This document shows, piece after piece, positions 1 to 7,509 of a stretch of DNA of 18,089 nucleotides (its first letter is position 1; the number at the start of each line of letters is the position of its first letter). The notes beneath the pieces are model-generated. The model saw nothing but the letters and a program-made list of their open reading frames with translations. It had not been told where the DNA came from and did not search any database. The stretch spans positions 1 through 18,089 of the forward strand of contig DATBFX010000348.1 in assembly GCA_036558305.1 (NCBI GenBank), in the 5' to 3' direction. The DNA comes from DATBFX01 sp036558305. GTDB lineage: Bacteria > Chloroflexota > Chloroflexia > Thermomicrobiales > UBA6265. A program made the position numbers and the translations under genes.

Positions 1-299
1 TAGATGAGGCGGCGCAGGGCGCGGAGTTGGCCATCGACCGCGACCCCGCAGGCGGCTTCGATCGCGTGGACGGCGCTCATCTGGTAGGCCACGGGGCAGA
101 TGCCGCAGATGCGGGCGGTGATGTCCGGCGGCTCGGTGTACTGGCGACCCCGCAGGAGGGCTTCGAAGAAGCGGGGCGGTTCGAAGATGCGCAGCTTGAC
201 GTCGAGGACGCGGTCGTCGCGGACGGTGACGTGGAGCGCGCCTTCGCCCTCGACGCGGGCGAGGTTGGCAACCCTAATCGTGCGCTGCCGGTGCGTCAT
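1..299 (-). CDS. hydA: [NiFe] hydrogenase large (alpha) subunit, group 3b type, partial N-terminus
   Basis: This is the catalytic subunit of a cytoplasmic bidirectional NAD(P)-linked [NiFe] hydrogenase. Only the first 99 codons are present and the gene runs off the left edge. The reading begins MTHRQRTIRVANLARVEGEG, and ARVEGEG is the usual N-terminal signature of large subunits. The proximal L1 motif reads RICGICPVAYQMSAV near residues 63-77. Its two Cys are the N-terminal pair of Ni ligands; the second pair (DPCxxC) lies outside the window. The position after CPVA, often His in other groups, is Tyr here, which I believe occurs in group 3b enzymes. The start overlaps the end of hydD by 26 bp, so it is the last gene seen in a translationally coupled operon. 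The family call is firm; subgroup 3b rests mainly on the neighbouring subunits. Confidence 0.93.
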   Translation of the reverse strand, partial: MTHRQRTIRVANLARVEGEGALHVTVRDDRVLDVKLRIFEPPRFFEALLRGRQYTEPPDITARICGICPVAYQMSAVHAIEAACGVAVDGQLRALRRLI

Positions 300-1068
300 G
301 GGCCAGGCTCTCCTCGCGGAAGGGTACCGCGCCGGCGTTGAAGGTCCGGAACGCGCGGACGAGACCGTCGTCGCCGACGCCGAGGCGGTTGAGCCAGATG
401 GCGAGCGACGGCGTGTTCGGGCTCTCCATCGGCCCGTAGCACCCGTAGCAGCCGCGGGCGTAGGCGGGGCAAAGGGCGCCGCAACCGGCGTGCGTCACCG
501 GGCCGAGACAGGGGATGCCTTTGCTCACCATCACGCATGGCGTGCCCCGCCGCTTGCATTCGAAACAGACGCTGTGGGAGGAGACGTTCGGTTTCCGGCC
601 GAGAAGAAAGGCGGCGACGACCTCCAGGAGTTGTTGTTTGCTGATCGGGCAACCCTGGAGGGCGAAATCGACCGGGACGTGGTCGGCGATCGGGGTCGAG
701 GTAGCGAGCGTGGAGATGTAGCCGGGTTCGGCGTAGACGATGGAGAGGAATCCCTCGACGTTGGCGAAGTTGCGAAGTGCCTGGATCCCGCCGGCGTTGG
801 CGCAGGCGCCGATCGTCACCAGGTACTTCGATACCCGCCGCACCCGTTTGATGCGCTCGACGTCCTCGGCGGTCGTGATCGAGCCCTCGACGAGGGAGAG
901 GTCGTAGGGACCGCGGACCGTCGCCCGCGAGGCCTCGAGGAAATGGGCGATCTCGACCGCACCGGCGATGGCCAGTAACTCGTCTTCGCAGTCGAGGAAG
1001 GTGAGCTGGCAGCCGTCGCAGGAGGCGAATTTCCAAACCGCGAGTTTGGGCCGGCGCGGACGTGGCAT
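274..1068 (-). CDS. hydD: [NiFe] hydrogenase small (delta) subunit
   Basis: The 264-residue electron-transfer subunit pairs with HydA in soluble group 3b enzymes. Cys17, Cys20 (FASCDGCQLTF), Cys89 (GACANAGG) and Cys140 (QGCPISKQQ) are the expected ligands of the proximal [4Fe-4S] cluster. A Cys-rich C-terminal part (Cys168, 171, 178, 187, 196, 200, 207, 210) fits the medial and distal clusters. There is no twin-arginine signal or C-terminal membrane anchor, unlike membrane-bound uptake hydrogenases, so the enzyme should be cytoplasmic. The start lies one base after the stop of hydG and the end overlaps the start of hydA, as expected within one operon. Length and motifs match sulfhydrogenase delta subunits. 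Confidence 0.95.
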   Translation of the reverse strand: MPRPRRPKLAVWKFASCDGCQLTFLDCEDELLAIAGAVEIAHFLEASRATVRGPYDLSLVEGSITTAEDVERIKRVRRVSKYLVTIGACANAGGIQALRNFANVEGFLSIVYAEPGYISTLATSTPIADHVPVDFALQGCPISKQQLLEVVAAFLLGRKPNVSSHSVCFECKRRGTPCVMVSKGIPCLGPVTHAGCGALCPAYARGCYGCYGPMESPNTPSLAIWLNRLGVGDDGLVRAFRTFNAGAVPFREESLAHDAPAAHD

Positions 1069-1069
1069 C

Positions 1070-1924
1070 TCAGTACTCCCGCACCGCCATGAACGGCCGG
1101 ATTTGGTCGTACCGGAAGACCGGTCCGTCCCGGCAGACGAAGGCGGGACCGAGCTGGCAGTGACCGCAGAGACGGACCGCGCACTCCATGTTCCGCTCCA
1201 ACGAGACGTAGATACGGTCGTCCGTCATCCCCTGCCGTTCGAGCTCGCGGATCGTGAAGCGCATCATCACCTCCGGTCCGCACATCAGGGCGACGGTGCG
1301 CGCGGGATCGAGTCGCTCCCTGGCCAGCAGCGTCGTCACGACGCCGACGTGACCGGTCCAACCCTCCCCGCCGCGATCGACGGTAACGCCGAGATCGACC
1401 TTCCCCCAACGGGTGAGTTCCTGCCGGTAGAGCAGGTCGCGCGGCGAGCGGGCCCCGTAGAGGAGGAGGATGCGCCCGTACCGCTCGCGGTGGGCGAAGA
1501 AGTAGTAAAGCGCCGATCGGAGCGGTGCCAGCCCGAGTCCACCGGCGACGACCACGACGTCCTGATCTTCCGCCTCCAGGACGGGCCAGGGTTTGCCGTA
1601 GGGACCGCGCACGCCGAGAACGTCGCCGCGTTTGACGGCACAGATCGCGTCGGTGGTCGCGCCGACGTTGCGGACGGTGTGGACGAGCGGGAGGGGGCGG
1701 CTGGGATCGCCGCTGATCGAGATCGGGACCTCGCCCACGCCGAAGCGGTAGAGCATGTTGAACTGACCGGCGGCGAACCGGAATTCGTCGGCGGTCGAGC
1801 GGGGCAGAAGGTCCATCGTGACCGTGTCGGCCGTCTCCCGCCGGACCCGCTGCACGACGTAGGGCTGCGGGGTCAGCGGTGAGCCTGTGACACTGGTCGC
1901 GTCAGCGCAGGGCATAGTCGGCAT
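1070..1924 (-). CDS. hydG: Hydrogenase gamma subunit, FAD/NAD(P)-binding oxidoreductase with [2Fe-2S]
   Basis: The 284-residue diaphorase subunit transfers electrons between NAD(P)H and the hydrogenase. A ferredoxin-reductase-like FAD domain occupies about residues 20-115 (GQFNMLY at 53-59, EVPISIS at 65-71). A nucleotide-binding domain follows (VVVVAGGLGLAPLRSAL at 123-139, LMCGPEVM at 213-220). Four Cys near the C-terminus (248, 253, 256, 264; CAVRLCGHCQLGPAFVC) would bind a [2Fe-2S] cluster, as in PyrK/HydG proteins. The start overlaps the preceding cNMP-like gene by 23 bp. A second Met three codons in (1915) could be the real start and would shorten the overlap. The electron acceptor, NAD or NADP, cannot be decided by reading. 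Confidence 0.94.
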   Translation of the reverse strand: MPTMPCADATSVTGSPLTPQPYVVQRVRRETADTVTMDLLPRSTADEFRFAAGQFNMLYRFGVGEVPISISGDPSRPLPLVHTVRNVGATTDAICAVKRGDVLGVRGPYGKPWPVLEAEDQDVVVVAGGLGLAPLRSALYYFFAHRERYGRILLLYGARSPRDLLYRQELTRWGKVDLGVTVDRGGEGWTGHVGVVTTLLARERLDPARTVALMCGPEVMMRFTIRELERQGMTDDRIYVSLERNMECAVRLCGHCQLGPAFVCRDGPVFRYDQIRPFMAVREY

Positions 1925-2366
1925 AGTCCATGAATTGGAGGCGGGTCGCCTGGAGGCGCTCGATGATCGTCTGGGCGACGCGCTTCATGACGTCGTAGCC
2001 GAGCACGGGGTCGTCGTCGCACTGCTGGCGGAGGCAGGCGCCGTTGAATTCCAAGGCGGTGACTGCCTCGATGACGCGGGCGTCAAAGTGCCAGCGGTAC
2101 GGCGGGAAGAGCCACGACCACCCGAGAACGTCGCCGTCGGTGAGTGTCTGGACGGTGATCGGACCGCGACCCGGTACGTGGTTTTCCAGCAGGACCACGC
2201 CTTGCCGCAGCAGGTAGAACGTCGCCGCGTACTCGCCTTCCCGCAAGATGAATTGATCGGGCGCGAAGCTCCGCCCCGAGGCACAACCGGCGATCGCCTG
2301 CAGGTGGTCGGGTGGCATGTCGGCGAAGAAGGGGTGATGGGCCAAGATCGGAGCAACGTCATCCAT
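1902..2366 (-). CDS. Stand-alone cyclic-nucleotide-binding-like domain protein in hydrogenase operon
   Basis: A 154-residue protein consisting of one CRP-type sensor domain. The N-terminal helix (LAHHPFFADMPPDHLQAIA) and the jelly-roll segments (ILREGEYAATFYLLRQGVV at 40-58, TLTDGDVLG at 74-82) are typical of the fold. There is no helix-turn-helix domain, so it is unlikely to bind DNA. The stretch that normally forms the phosphate-binding cassette (Gly-Glu followed by Arg-x-Ala) is replaced by LGWSWLFPPYRWHFDA at 81-96, so cAMP or cGMP binding in the usual way is doubtful. It sits between hydB and hydG with overlaps of 8 and 23 bp, so it is made with the enzyme and may be a regulatory or structural partner. 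From memory, similar proteins accompany other bacterial group 3b hydrogenases. Confidence 0.88.
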   Translation of the reverse strand: MDDVAPILAHHPFFADMPPDHLQAIAGCASGRSFAPDQFILREGEYAATFYLLRQGVVLLENHVPGRGPITVQTLTDGDVLGWSWLFPPYRWHFDARVIEAVTALEFNGACLRQQCDDDPVLGYDVMKRVAQTIIERLQATRLQFMDYADYALR

Positions 2367-3525
2367 TGCCGTCCTCCTTTTCAGTCGTGCCGGCGCCGTC
2401 GGTCGCGCGGATCGCCCGCACCTCCTCGGTGATGTCGATGCCGACGGGGCACCAGGTGATGCAGCGGCCGCACCCGACGCAGCCGGAGGTGCCGAACTGG
2501 TCGATCCAACTGCCGAGCTTGTGGGTCAGCCATTGCCGATAGCGGGAGGCCGGTGCGGAGCGGACGCTGCCGCCGTGGATGAAGGAGTGGTCGAGCGCGA
2601 AGCAGGAGTCCCAGCGTCGCACTCGCTCGGCCGTTTCGCCGGTGAGATCGGCGCTGTCCTCGACCGTCGCGCAAAAACAGGTCGGGCAGACCATCGTGCA
2701 ATTGCCGCAGGTGAGGCAGCGCCCGGCGACCTCCGCCCATCGGGGATGCTCGGCGTTGCGGTAGAGCAGCTCCTTGATGCCGCCGGTCTCCATCTGCCGC
2801 CCCATTTGACCGGCCGCGAGTTCGACGACGCGGTCGGCGGCCGCGGTTTCGCCTGCGGTTGCCGGACGGTGGGGAACGTCCCGGAGAACGTCGGCGCCCC
2901 GGTCGGTACCGACCTCGACCGTGAAGTAGTGGCGGTCGTTCGCGATCACCTCGGTCAGCGCCAGATCGAAACCCGACGTCGCGCGGGGCCCGCTGTTCAT
3001 CGACACGCAGAAACAGGTACCCGCCGGGTGACCGCAATTGACGGCGACGAGGAAGGCCTGCTCCCGCCGCGCTCGGTAGACCGGATCGACGAACGGACCG
3101 TCGACGAAGACGCGATCCTGCACGGCGATCGCCTGCAACTCGCAGGCGCGGACACCGAAAAACGCGTAGCGCGGCGCGTCCTCGTGCGCCTGCTCGACGG
3201 CAAACCCGCCGTTGGCATCGGTCCGCTTCGCTCGCCAGAGGACGAGATCGGGCGGAAAGAGGTAGCGTTTCCAGGAATGGGGACCGACGGCGTACCCGAA
3301 CAAAGCCGCGTCGTCCCGGCGTGCGAGCCGATAGGTGCCGCCGTCTTGCCGGTCCGTCCAGCCGACCGGCAGGTCGTCGGGCGAGCCGATGCGGTCGTAG
3401 ACGATGGCACCGTCGCGCACGGTCGGACCGACGACCTCGAAGTTCCGGTCGATCAGCGCCGTGAACAGATGACGGAGGTGGCCCCGTTCGATCACGCTGG
3501 GCGGATTGACCGTCGGCTCAATCAT
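2359..3525 (-). CDS. hydB: Hydrogenase beta subunit, iron-sulfur protein (HydB/AsrA-like)
   Basis: A 388-residue [4Fe-4S] subunit related to anaerobic sulfite reductase subunit A and sulfhydrogenase beta. Conserved family segments include VGPTVRDGAIVYD (32-44), GPHSWKRYLFPP (81-92), FFGVRACEL (122-130) and NCGHPAGTCFC (163-173). Two ferredoxin-type motifs lie near the C-terminus, Cys270/273/276/280 and Cys349/352/355/359. They would relay electrons between HydD and the flavin subunit HydG. The frame stays open upstream to 3897, but homology-like sequence begins at MIEPTVNPPS, and a purine-rich stretch lies just upstream (GGATGGGGCG). Met at 3537, four codons earlier, is an alternative. This is the first gene of the operon, and its stop overlaps the next start by 8 bp. 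Confidence 0.94.
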   Translation of the reverse strand: MIEPTVNPPSVIERGHLRHLFTALIDRNFEVVGPTVRDGAIVYDRIGSPDDLPVGWTDRQDGGTYRLARRDDAALFGYAVGPHSWKRYLFPPDLVLWRAKRTDANGGFAVEQAHEDAPRYAFFGVRACELQAIAVQDRVFVDGPFVDPVYRARREQAFLVAVNCGHPAGTCFCVSMNSGPRATSGFDLALTEVIANDRHYFTVEVGTDRGADVLRDVPHRPATAGETAAADRVVELAAGQMGRQMETGGIKELLYRNAEHPRWAEVAGRCLTCGNCTMVCPTCFCATVEDSADLTGETAERVRRWDSCFALDHSFIHGGSVRSAPASRYRQWLTHKLGSWIDQFGTSGCVGCGRCITWCPVGIDITEEVRAIRATDGAGTTEKEDGNG

Positions 3526-3781
3526 CGTGCGCCCCATCCAGCTCGAACTCGGTACCGTCAAACTGTACTCTCCCACGCCGCACATTGCAGCCACAACTGA
3601 AATTGCCGTTTGCGTATGACAAAGGCATGACGCACCTGCCCACGAACGCCCATGGCGCGCCGTTGTGACGGTTCTGCAACACCGGTTGGATTTCCGTAGC
3701 GGGTCTATGACGCGGTGGGCCCTATCCTGGGGACGGACCGACCACGGCCCCCATGACCCGTCACGCGAAAGGACCACCGAT
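3526..3781. promoter_or_regulatory. Divergent intergenic region between hydrogenase operon and universal stress protein
   Basis: These 256 bases separate two divergently transcribed units, so promoters for both should lie here. It is more AT-rich than the surrounding genes around 3560-3630. I found no pair of -35/-10 hexamers good enough to call on either strand. The only clear signal is the ribosome-binding site AAAGGA before the plus-strand gene. Confidence 0.5.
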
Positions 3782-4780
3782 ATGGCTACTGGTGAGACTC
3801 GGTTCGACCGCATCCTGGTCCCACTCGACGGGTCCCCGCTTTCCGAGCAGGCGTTGCCGTATGCCGAGACCGTTGCCCGGTCTGGTAGGGAAGTCATCCT
3901 GCTACGCGTGATGCCGGCGGCCGAGGCGATCTACGACCTGCACGGCCACGTCGTCGTTGCCGAGGATGAGGGACGGCGGCGCCTCCATCAGCACGCCTTC
4001 CGCGGGCTGCACCATGCGGCCGACCGCGTGCGTGCGTCCGTTCCCGGTGCCGACGTCAAGGTCGTCGTGGCGGATGGCGATCCGTCGGAGGAGATCCTGC
4101 GCGCGGCGGCAGACCTCGGCGCGGGGCTGATCGTCATGGCGAGCGAGGGACACGGCACGACGGGCCGCTTCGGGATCGGCAGCGTGGCCGACCGCGTCGT
4201 CCGGACGTCGCCGGTCCCGGTGCTGGTCGTCCGCGACGACGGAACAGCCACCACGATCTCCCCCGCACCGATTCGGCGGATCGTCGTTCCCCTGGATGGG
4301 TCCGATCGCGCGGCGCAGGCGTTGGTGACCGCCGAGGAGCTGGCGACGCGCCTTGGCGTGCCGATCCTCTTGCTGACGGTGATCGACGTGACGACCTCCG
4401 GGCCACCTGCCCTTTGCCACGAGATCGACTACAGCCAGGATCTCTACCGCGAACTCTACGCCGACGTCCAGTTGGACGCGCAACGAACGCTCGACCGGGC
4501 CGAAGCGCGGCTGATGGTGCGCGGGATCGGGGTCGATGCACGACTACTGGCCGGCCCGGTCGCCGCCACGATCATGGACGCGACCGGCCCGGGCGACGTC
4601 GTGGTCATGACGAGCCGGGGTCGGGGCGGCGCTCGGCGGTGGCCGATCGGGAGCGTCGCCGAAAAGCTGGTCGCCGCGGGTCCGGTCCCGGTCGTGCTCG
4701 TCCCGACGGACCGCGGGGGGGACATCGTTGCCCCCGTCGTCGACGACATGTACCAACGGGAGCCGGTCGGCGCGGCATAA
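3782..4780 (+). CDS. Universal stress protein with two tandem UspA domains
   Basis: A 332-residue protein with two UspA folds, about residues 8-147 and 158-318. Each begins with the typical strand and loop (RILVPLDGSPLSEQAL and RIVVPLDGSDRAAQAL). Each ends with the conserved GSVA followed by a PVPV strand (GSVADRVVRTSPVPVLVV and GSVAEKLVAAGPVPVVLV). The first Gly of the G-x2-G-x9-G-S nucleotide motif is Ala in the first copy and Thr in the second, so ATP binding is uncertain. The frame is open from 3665, but ATG 3782 is preceded by AAAGGA at good spacing, and domain 1 starts just after it. It is divergent from the hydrogenase operon, which fits a shared response to energy or oxygen limitation, though that is inference. 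Confidence 0.93.
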   Translation: MATGETRFDRILVPLDGSPLSEQALPYAETVARSGREVILLRVMPAAEAIYDLHGHVVVAEDEGRRRLHQHAFRGLHHAADRVRASVPGADVKVVVADGDPSEEILRAAADLGAGLIVMASEGHGTTGRFGIGSVADRVVRTSPVPVLVVRDDGTATTISPAPIRRIVVPLDGSDRAAQALVTAEELATRLGVPILLLTVIDVTTSGPPALCHEIDYSQDLYRELYADVQLDAQRTLDRAEARLMVRGIGVDARLLAGPVAATIMDATGPGDVVVMTSRGRGGARRWPIGSVAEKLVAAGPVPVVLVPTDRGGDIVAPVVDDMYQREPVGAA

Positions 4781-4821
4781 TCGATCTTGTTTGGTCATCG
4801 TTTTGTTCCGATTCGACGATC

Positions 4822-4868
4822 CCATGCCCTGTCCTTGCCGCGGGCGCGCGGACAGGAGGGCAGCATGG
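4822..4868. terminator. Imperfect long hairpin between convergent genes
   Basis: The arms CCATG (4822-4826) with CATGG (4864-4868) and CCTGTCC (4828-4834) with GGACAGG (4850-4856) can pair. A bulge lies on the right side and the loop is GC-rich. It lies between the convergent stress-protein and DUF2807 genes and could terminate both. Neither side has a clear T-run, so a classical intrinsic terminator is not proven. Confidence 0.45.
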
Positions 4869-4935
4869 GTCACTCTGCCCATTGACGCCACCGGTAGCGT
4901 GGCGAGCCCCAACTCGCGCGGCGACTCGGTAAGGC

Positions 4936-5682
4936 TCATTGCGTGATCTGCCGAACCACTCCGACGCCCTGCACCTGCTGTTGTACCTTCGGGTTGCCGA
5001 GATACTCGACGACACCGGCTCCGTTGACCGTCACATTCAACTCCTCGCCGACGCGAACGGCGGCGTGTCCGGCGCCGTTCACCTCGACGATCGCAGAGCG
5101 GCTGGCCAATCCCTTTGCCTGGTACTCACCGGCGCCGTTGATCGTGATCGCTTGCTGGTCGACGGTGCCGGCAACCGCGAACGAGCTTCCGCCCGTGCTG
5201 TCGACGTGGAGGGAGGTTGCGGTCAATTCGACCAGACTGACCTGGGCCGAACCGCTGACGTTCAGGCGCAGATCGTCGCCAACGAGCGAACCGGTCTCGA
5301 TCTGGGCGGCACCGGAAACCGTGATCGCCGCCAACGACTTCACCCCGACCTCGTACGACAACTGGGTCGGACCGATCCCGTGGGGATGACCGCGCCCGTC
5401 GATCCAGATCCGGAGCGTACCGTCGCGGACCTCCGTCTGGATGAGCGGCAAGATGTTGTCGTCGGTGCGGACGGTCAGGGTTTCGGTCTCTCCCTGTGTC
5501 AGGTGCAAGCTGCCCGTGCCGCTCAGGTCGATGTCGGTGAAGCCGGCGACCTCGCGAGGCTCGGAGACGACGATGCCCGAACCTTGGTAGGCGGCCGTCT
5601 GGTCTGCTTGCCACCACCGGTATCCGCCGACTGCGATCGCGACCACGACGCCGACGACGCTTGCGAAGATGAGGCGGCGCAT
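4936..5682 (-). CDS. Membrane-anchored DUF2807 (GIN-domain) protein
   Basis: A 248-residue protein with an N-terminal hydrophobic segment (residues 4-20, RRLIFASVVGVVVAIAVGG) acting as signal or anchor, so the rest is probably extracytoplasmic. The body is the repetitive beta-rich pattern of the putative auto-transporter adhesin head GIN domain (DUF2807). It starts VAGFTDIDLSGTGSLHLTQG and continues with repeated units such as ITVSGAAQIE, LNVSGSAQVSL, ITINGAGEYQA, VEVNGAGHAAV and VTVNGAGVVEY, consistent with a right-handed beta-solenoid. The biochemical function of the family is unknown; in several bacteria it lies near envelope-stress or regulatory genes. It follows a small gene by 50 bp on the same strand and is likely co-transcribed with it. 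No catalytic residues are evident. Confidence 0.88.
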   Translation of the reverse strand: MRRLIFASVVGVVVAIAVGGYRWWQADQTAAYQGSGIVVSEPREVAGFTDIDLSGTGSLHLTQGETETLTVRTDDNILPLIQTEVRDGTLRIWIDGRGHPHGIGPTQLSYEVGVKSLAAITVSGAAQIETGSLVGDDLRLNVSGSAQVSLVELTATSLHVDSTGGSSFAVAGTVDQQAITINGAGEYQAKGLASRSAIVEVNGAGHAAVRVGEELNVTVNGAGVVEYLGNPKVQQQVQGVGVVRQITQ

Positions 5683-5732
5683 GGGGATCCTCCTCTCGCG
5701 TCTCGTGGCTCAGGACGTGGGGACGGCTGTCG

Positions 5733-6026
5733 TCAGTCGTCCACCTCGCCGTCACCCGTCGGCATCACGAAGTCGGGTGAGACCTCGTCGGCTTCCCGCC
5801 GTGCCTCGAGAAGTTCTTGCAGTTGACCGGCCTCGTCGCGCAGGCGCCGTTCGATCTGAGCGAACAGCCGAGATGCGACCGGGTCGGCCGCGTCCGTCGC
5901 ATCACGCTCGTATGAGGTCAGCGCGGTAATTGCCCGCAAGTCGTTGGTCAGCAGCGCAACCAGATCCCCCACGACGGCGGGGATGTCCGCTGGCCGCTCC
6001 TTGACGGGGGGCATCGACGGTTCCAT
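5733..6026 (-). CDS. Small helical protein of unknown function
   Basis: A 97-residue protein that I do not recognise. The start at 6026 (MEPSMPPVKERPADIPAVVG) is chosen because AGGAAGGGGG lies at suitable distance upstream; the longer open frame to 6149 has an Arg-rich shadow-like beginning. After a short Pro-rich head, most of the chain is predicted helical by eye (VGDLVALLTNDLRAITALTS, LFAQIERRLRDEAGQLQELLEARREADE), with a charged, coiled-coil-like second half and an acidic tail. No signal peptide, membrane segment or metal motif is seen. It precedes the DUF2807 gene by 50 bp, and the pair may form one operon. Confidence 0.7.
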   Translation of the reverse strand: MEPSMPPVKERPADIPAVVGDLVALLTNDLRAITALTSYERDATDAADPVASRLFAQIERRLRDEAGQLQELLEARREADEVSPDFVMPTGDGEVDD

Positions 6027-6176
6027 GGAAGGCCCCCTTCCTGGATCGAAACAGGGGATCGTCTGGGCGACGACCGCCGAGTGCAGGCTACGCGCGTTGG
6101 CGCTGCAAACTCGTCGACGCGGACGGCGACGGCGCGACAATTGCGCCACAGCGACGCCCCTTGGTGCCGGCGTCGT

Positions 6177-7502
6177 TCAGTGGGCGATGTGCGTGGGAGG
6201 GGCCGGGAGGGTAACCCAGACCGTCGTCCCCCGGCCGGGGCTGCTTTCGAGACCGATCTGCCCGCCGTGGGCCTCGATGAGTGCGCGAGCGATGGCCAGA
6301 CCGAGTCCGGCTCCGCCGGTCTTCCGCGTGCGGGCGTGGTCCGCGCGATGGAAGCGGTCGAAGACGCGGCCCTGGTCCTCGGCGGCGATGCCGACACCGG
6401 TGTCGGTCACCCGGACCGTCGCCTTGCCCCCGTGGTGCTCGGTCTTCACGTCGATGCGGCCACCGGACGGCGTATAGGCGATCGCATTGTCGAGGAGGAT
6501 GCGGAGGACCTGGCGAATCCGCGCTTGATCGAACACCGCCGTGACCGGGGCGTCCGTGTGGGCGGTCACGGACAGTCCGGCCAACCGTGCTCGGTCCTCC
6601 ATCGTCTCGGCTGCCGCGCGCACCGTTTCACCGAGGTCGTGCGATTTGAGATCGAGTTGGACTGCCGCGTCGTCGAGCCGCGCCAGGAGGAGCAGATCGT
6701 CCGACAGACGCGCCATCTCGTCGACCTCGTCGACGATGTTGCCGACCTCTTCCCGGACCTCGGGTGTCGCCGACGGGAGCCGTTGGACCAGTTCGGCGTT
6801 CGCCCGGATGACGGCGAGCGGCGTGCGCAGCTCGTGCGAGGCGTCGGCGACGAAGGTCCGCTGGCGCGCGAAGGCGGCATCGATCGGTCGCATCGCCCGG
6901 CCGGACAGGAAGATGCCGGCCGGTACGGCGATCAGGATGCCGACGCCGATGCCGATCAGGCTGCCGATCTGCACGAGCCGCAACTCGGCCTCGTGTTCTC
7001 CTTGCCCCCGTGCCACCTGAATCGCCCCGACGATCCGGCCATCGACCACGACCGGCGCCGTGTAGACCCGCACGTTCGCCTCGTCGATGTGCAGGGTGCG
7101 TCGCTGTTTCGTCCCTCGGAGCGCGGCGCCGACCGCATCCCGCACCGGCAAGCCGGGGATCGACAAGCCGCGTGGGTCGGCGAGGAGCTGGCCGTCCGCG
7201 CCGAAGGCGTAGAGCAGCGTGTCGCCGCCTTCGAGCGCGTCGTCGCCCTCGTCGCCGTCCGCGTCCGCCTCGCCCTTCGTCGGTGTGGCCACCGCGGTTG
7301 GGTTCCGTTGTGGTTGGCCGGTGGCGAAGAGCGGCGCCCACGCCGTTTGCGCGGCGTCGGCCCGCTCCGCCAGCGCCCGATCCGCTTCGCGATTCAGACT
7401 CTGGCGCAAAAGTGCGAAGGTGGCGGCCCCGACGAGGGCAATCGCGAGGGCGACGACCGCCGCGTTGAGCAGCGCCAGCCTGCGGCCGACCGAAGCGAAC
7501 AT
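6177..7502 (-). CDS. Membrane sensor histidine kinase
   Basis: A 441-residue HisKA/HATPase kinase. TM1 is at about 8-32 and TM2 at 178-200, enclosing a roughly 145-residue extracytoplasmic sensor region. That region contains an acidic low-complexity stretch (GEADADGDEGDDALEGGD, 77-94) followed by a PAS/Cache-like segment (LLYAFGADGQLLADP, then VRVYTAPVVVDGRIVGAIQVARG). After TM2 only about 12 residues (GRAMRPIDAAFA) precede the dimerisation helix, so a full HAMP domain is missing. The phospho-accepting His is His223 (ASHELRTPL). The ATPase domain has the N box (LLDNAIAYTP, Asn339), DTGVGI (367-372) and GGAGLGLAIA (396-405). The start at 7502 has GAGGGAG just upstream and lies 7 nt after the response-regulator stop. 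They form a cognate pair. Confidence 0.95.
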   Translation of the reverse strand: MFASVGRRLALLNAAVVALAIALVGAATFALLRQSLNREADRALAERADAAQTAWAPLFATGQPQRNPTAVATPTKGEADADGDEGDDALEGGDTLLYAFGADGQLLADPRGLSIPGLPVRDAVGAALRGTKQRRTLHIDEANVRVYTAPVVVDGRIVGAIQVARGQGEHEAELRLVQIGSLIGIGVGILIAVPAGIFLSGRAMRPIDAAFARQRTFVADASHELRTPLAVIRANAELVQRLPSATPEVREEVGNIVDEVDEMARLSDDLLLLARLDDAAVQLDLKSHDLGETVRAAAETMEDRARLAGLSVTAHTDAPVTAVFDQARIRQVLRILLDNAIAYTPSGGRIDVKTEHHGGKATVRVTDTGVGIAAEDQGRVFDRFHRADHARTRKTGGAGLGLAIARALIEAHGGQIGLESSPGRGTTVWVTLPAPPTHIAH

Positions 7503-7509
7503 GGCTCCC

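Noticed and set aside
3686..3728. Possible promoter elements TTGGAT, TATGAC and TATCCT before the stress protein gene
   Set aside because: Spacing between hexamers is wrong (14 bp) or a -35 is missing.
3526..3897. N-terminal extension of hydB by up to 124 residues
   Set aside because: The extension does not resemble the family and would consume the divergent promoter region; a family-like start with an upstream purine-rich site exists at 3525.
6131..6147. GGCGC/GCGCC hairpin downstream of the kinase
   Set aside because: Five-bp stem without a T-run is common by chance at this GC content.
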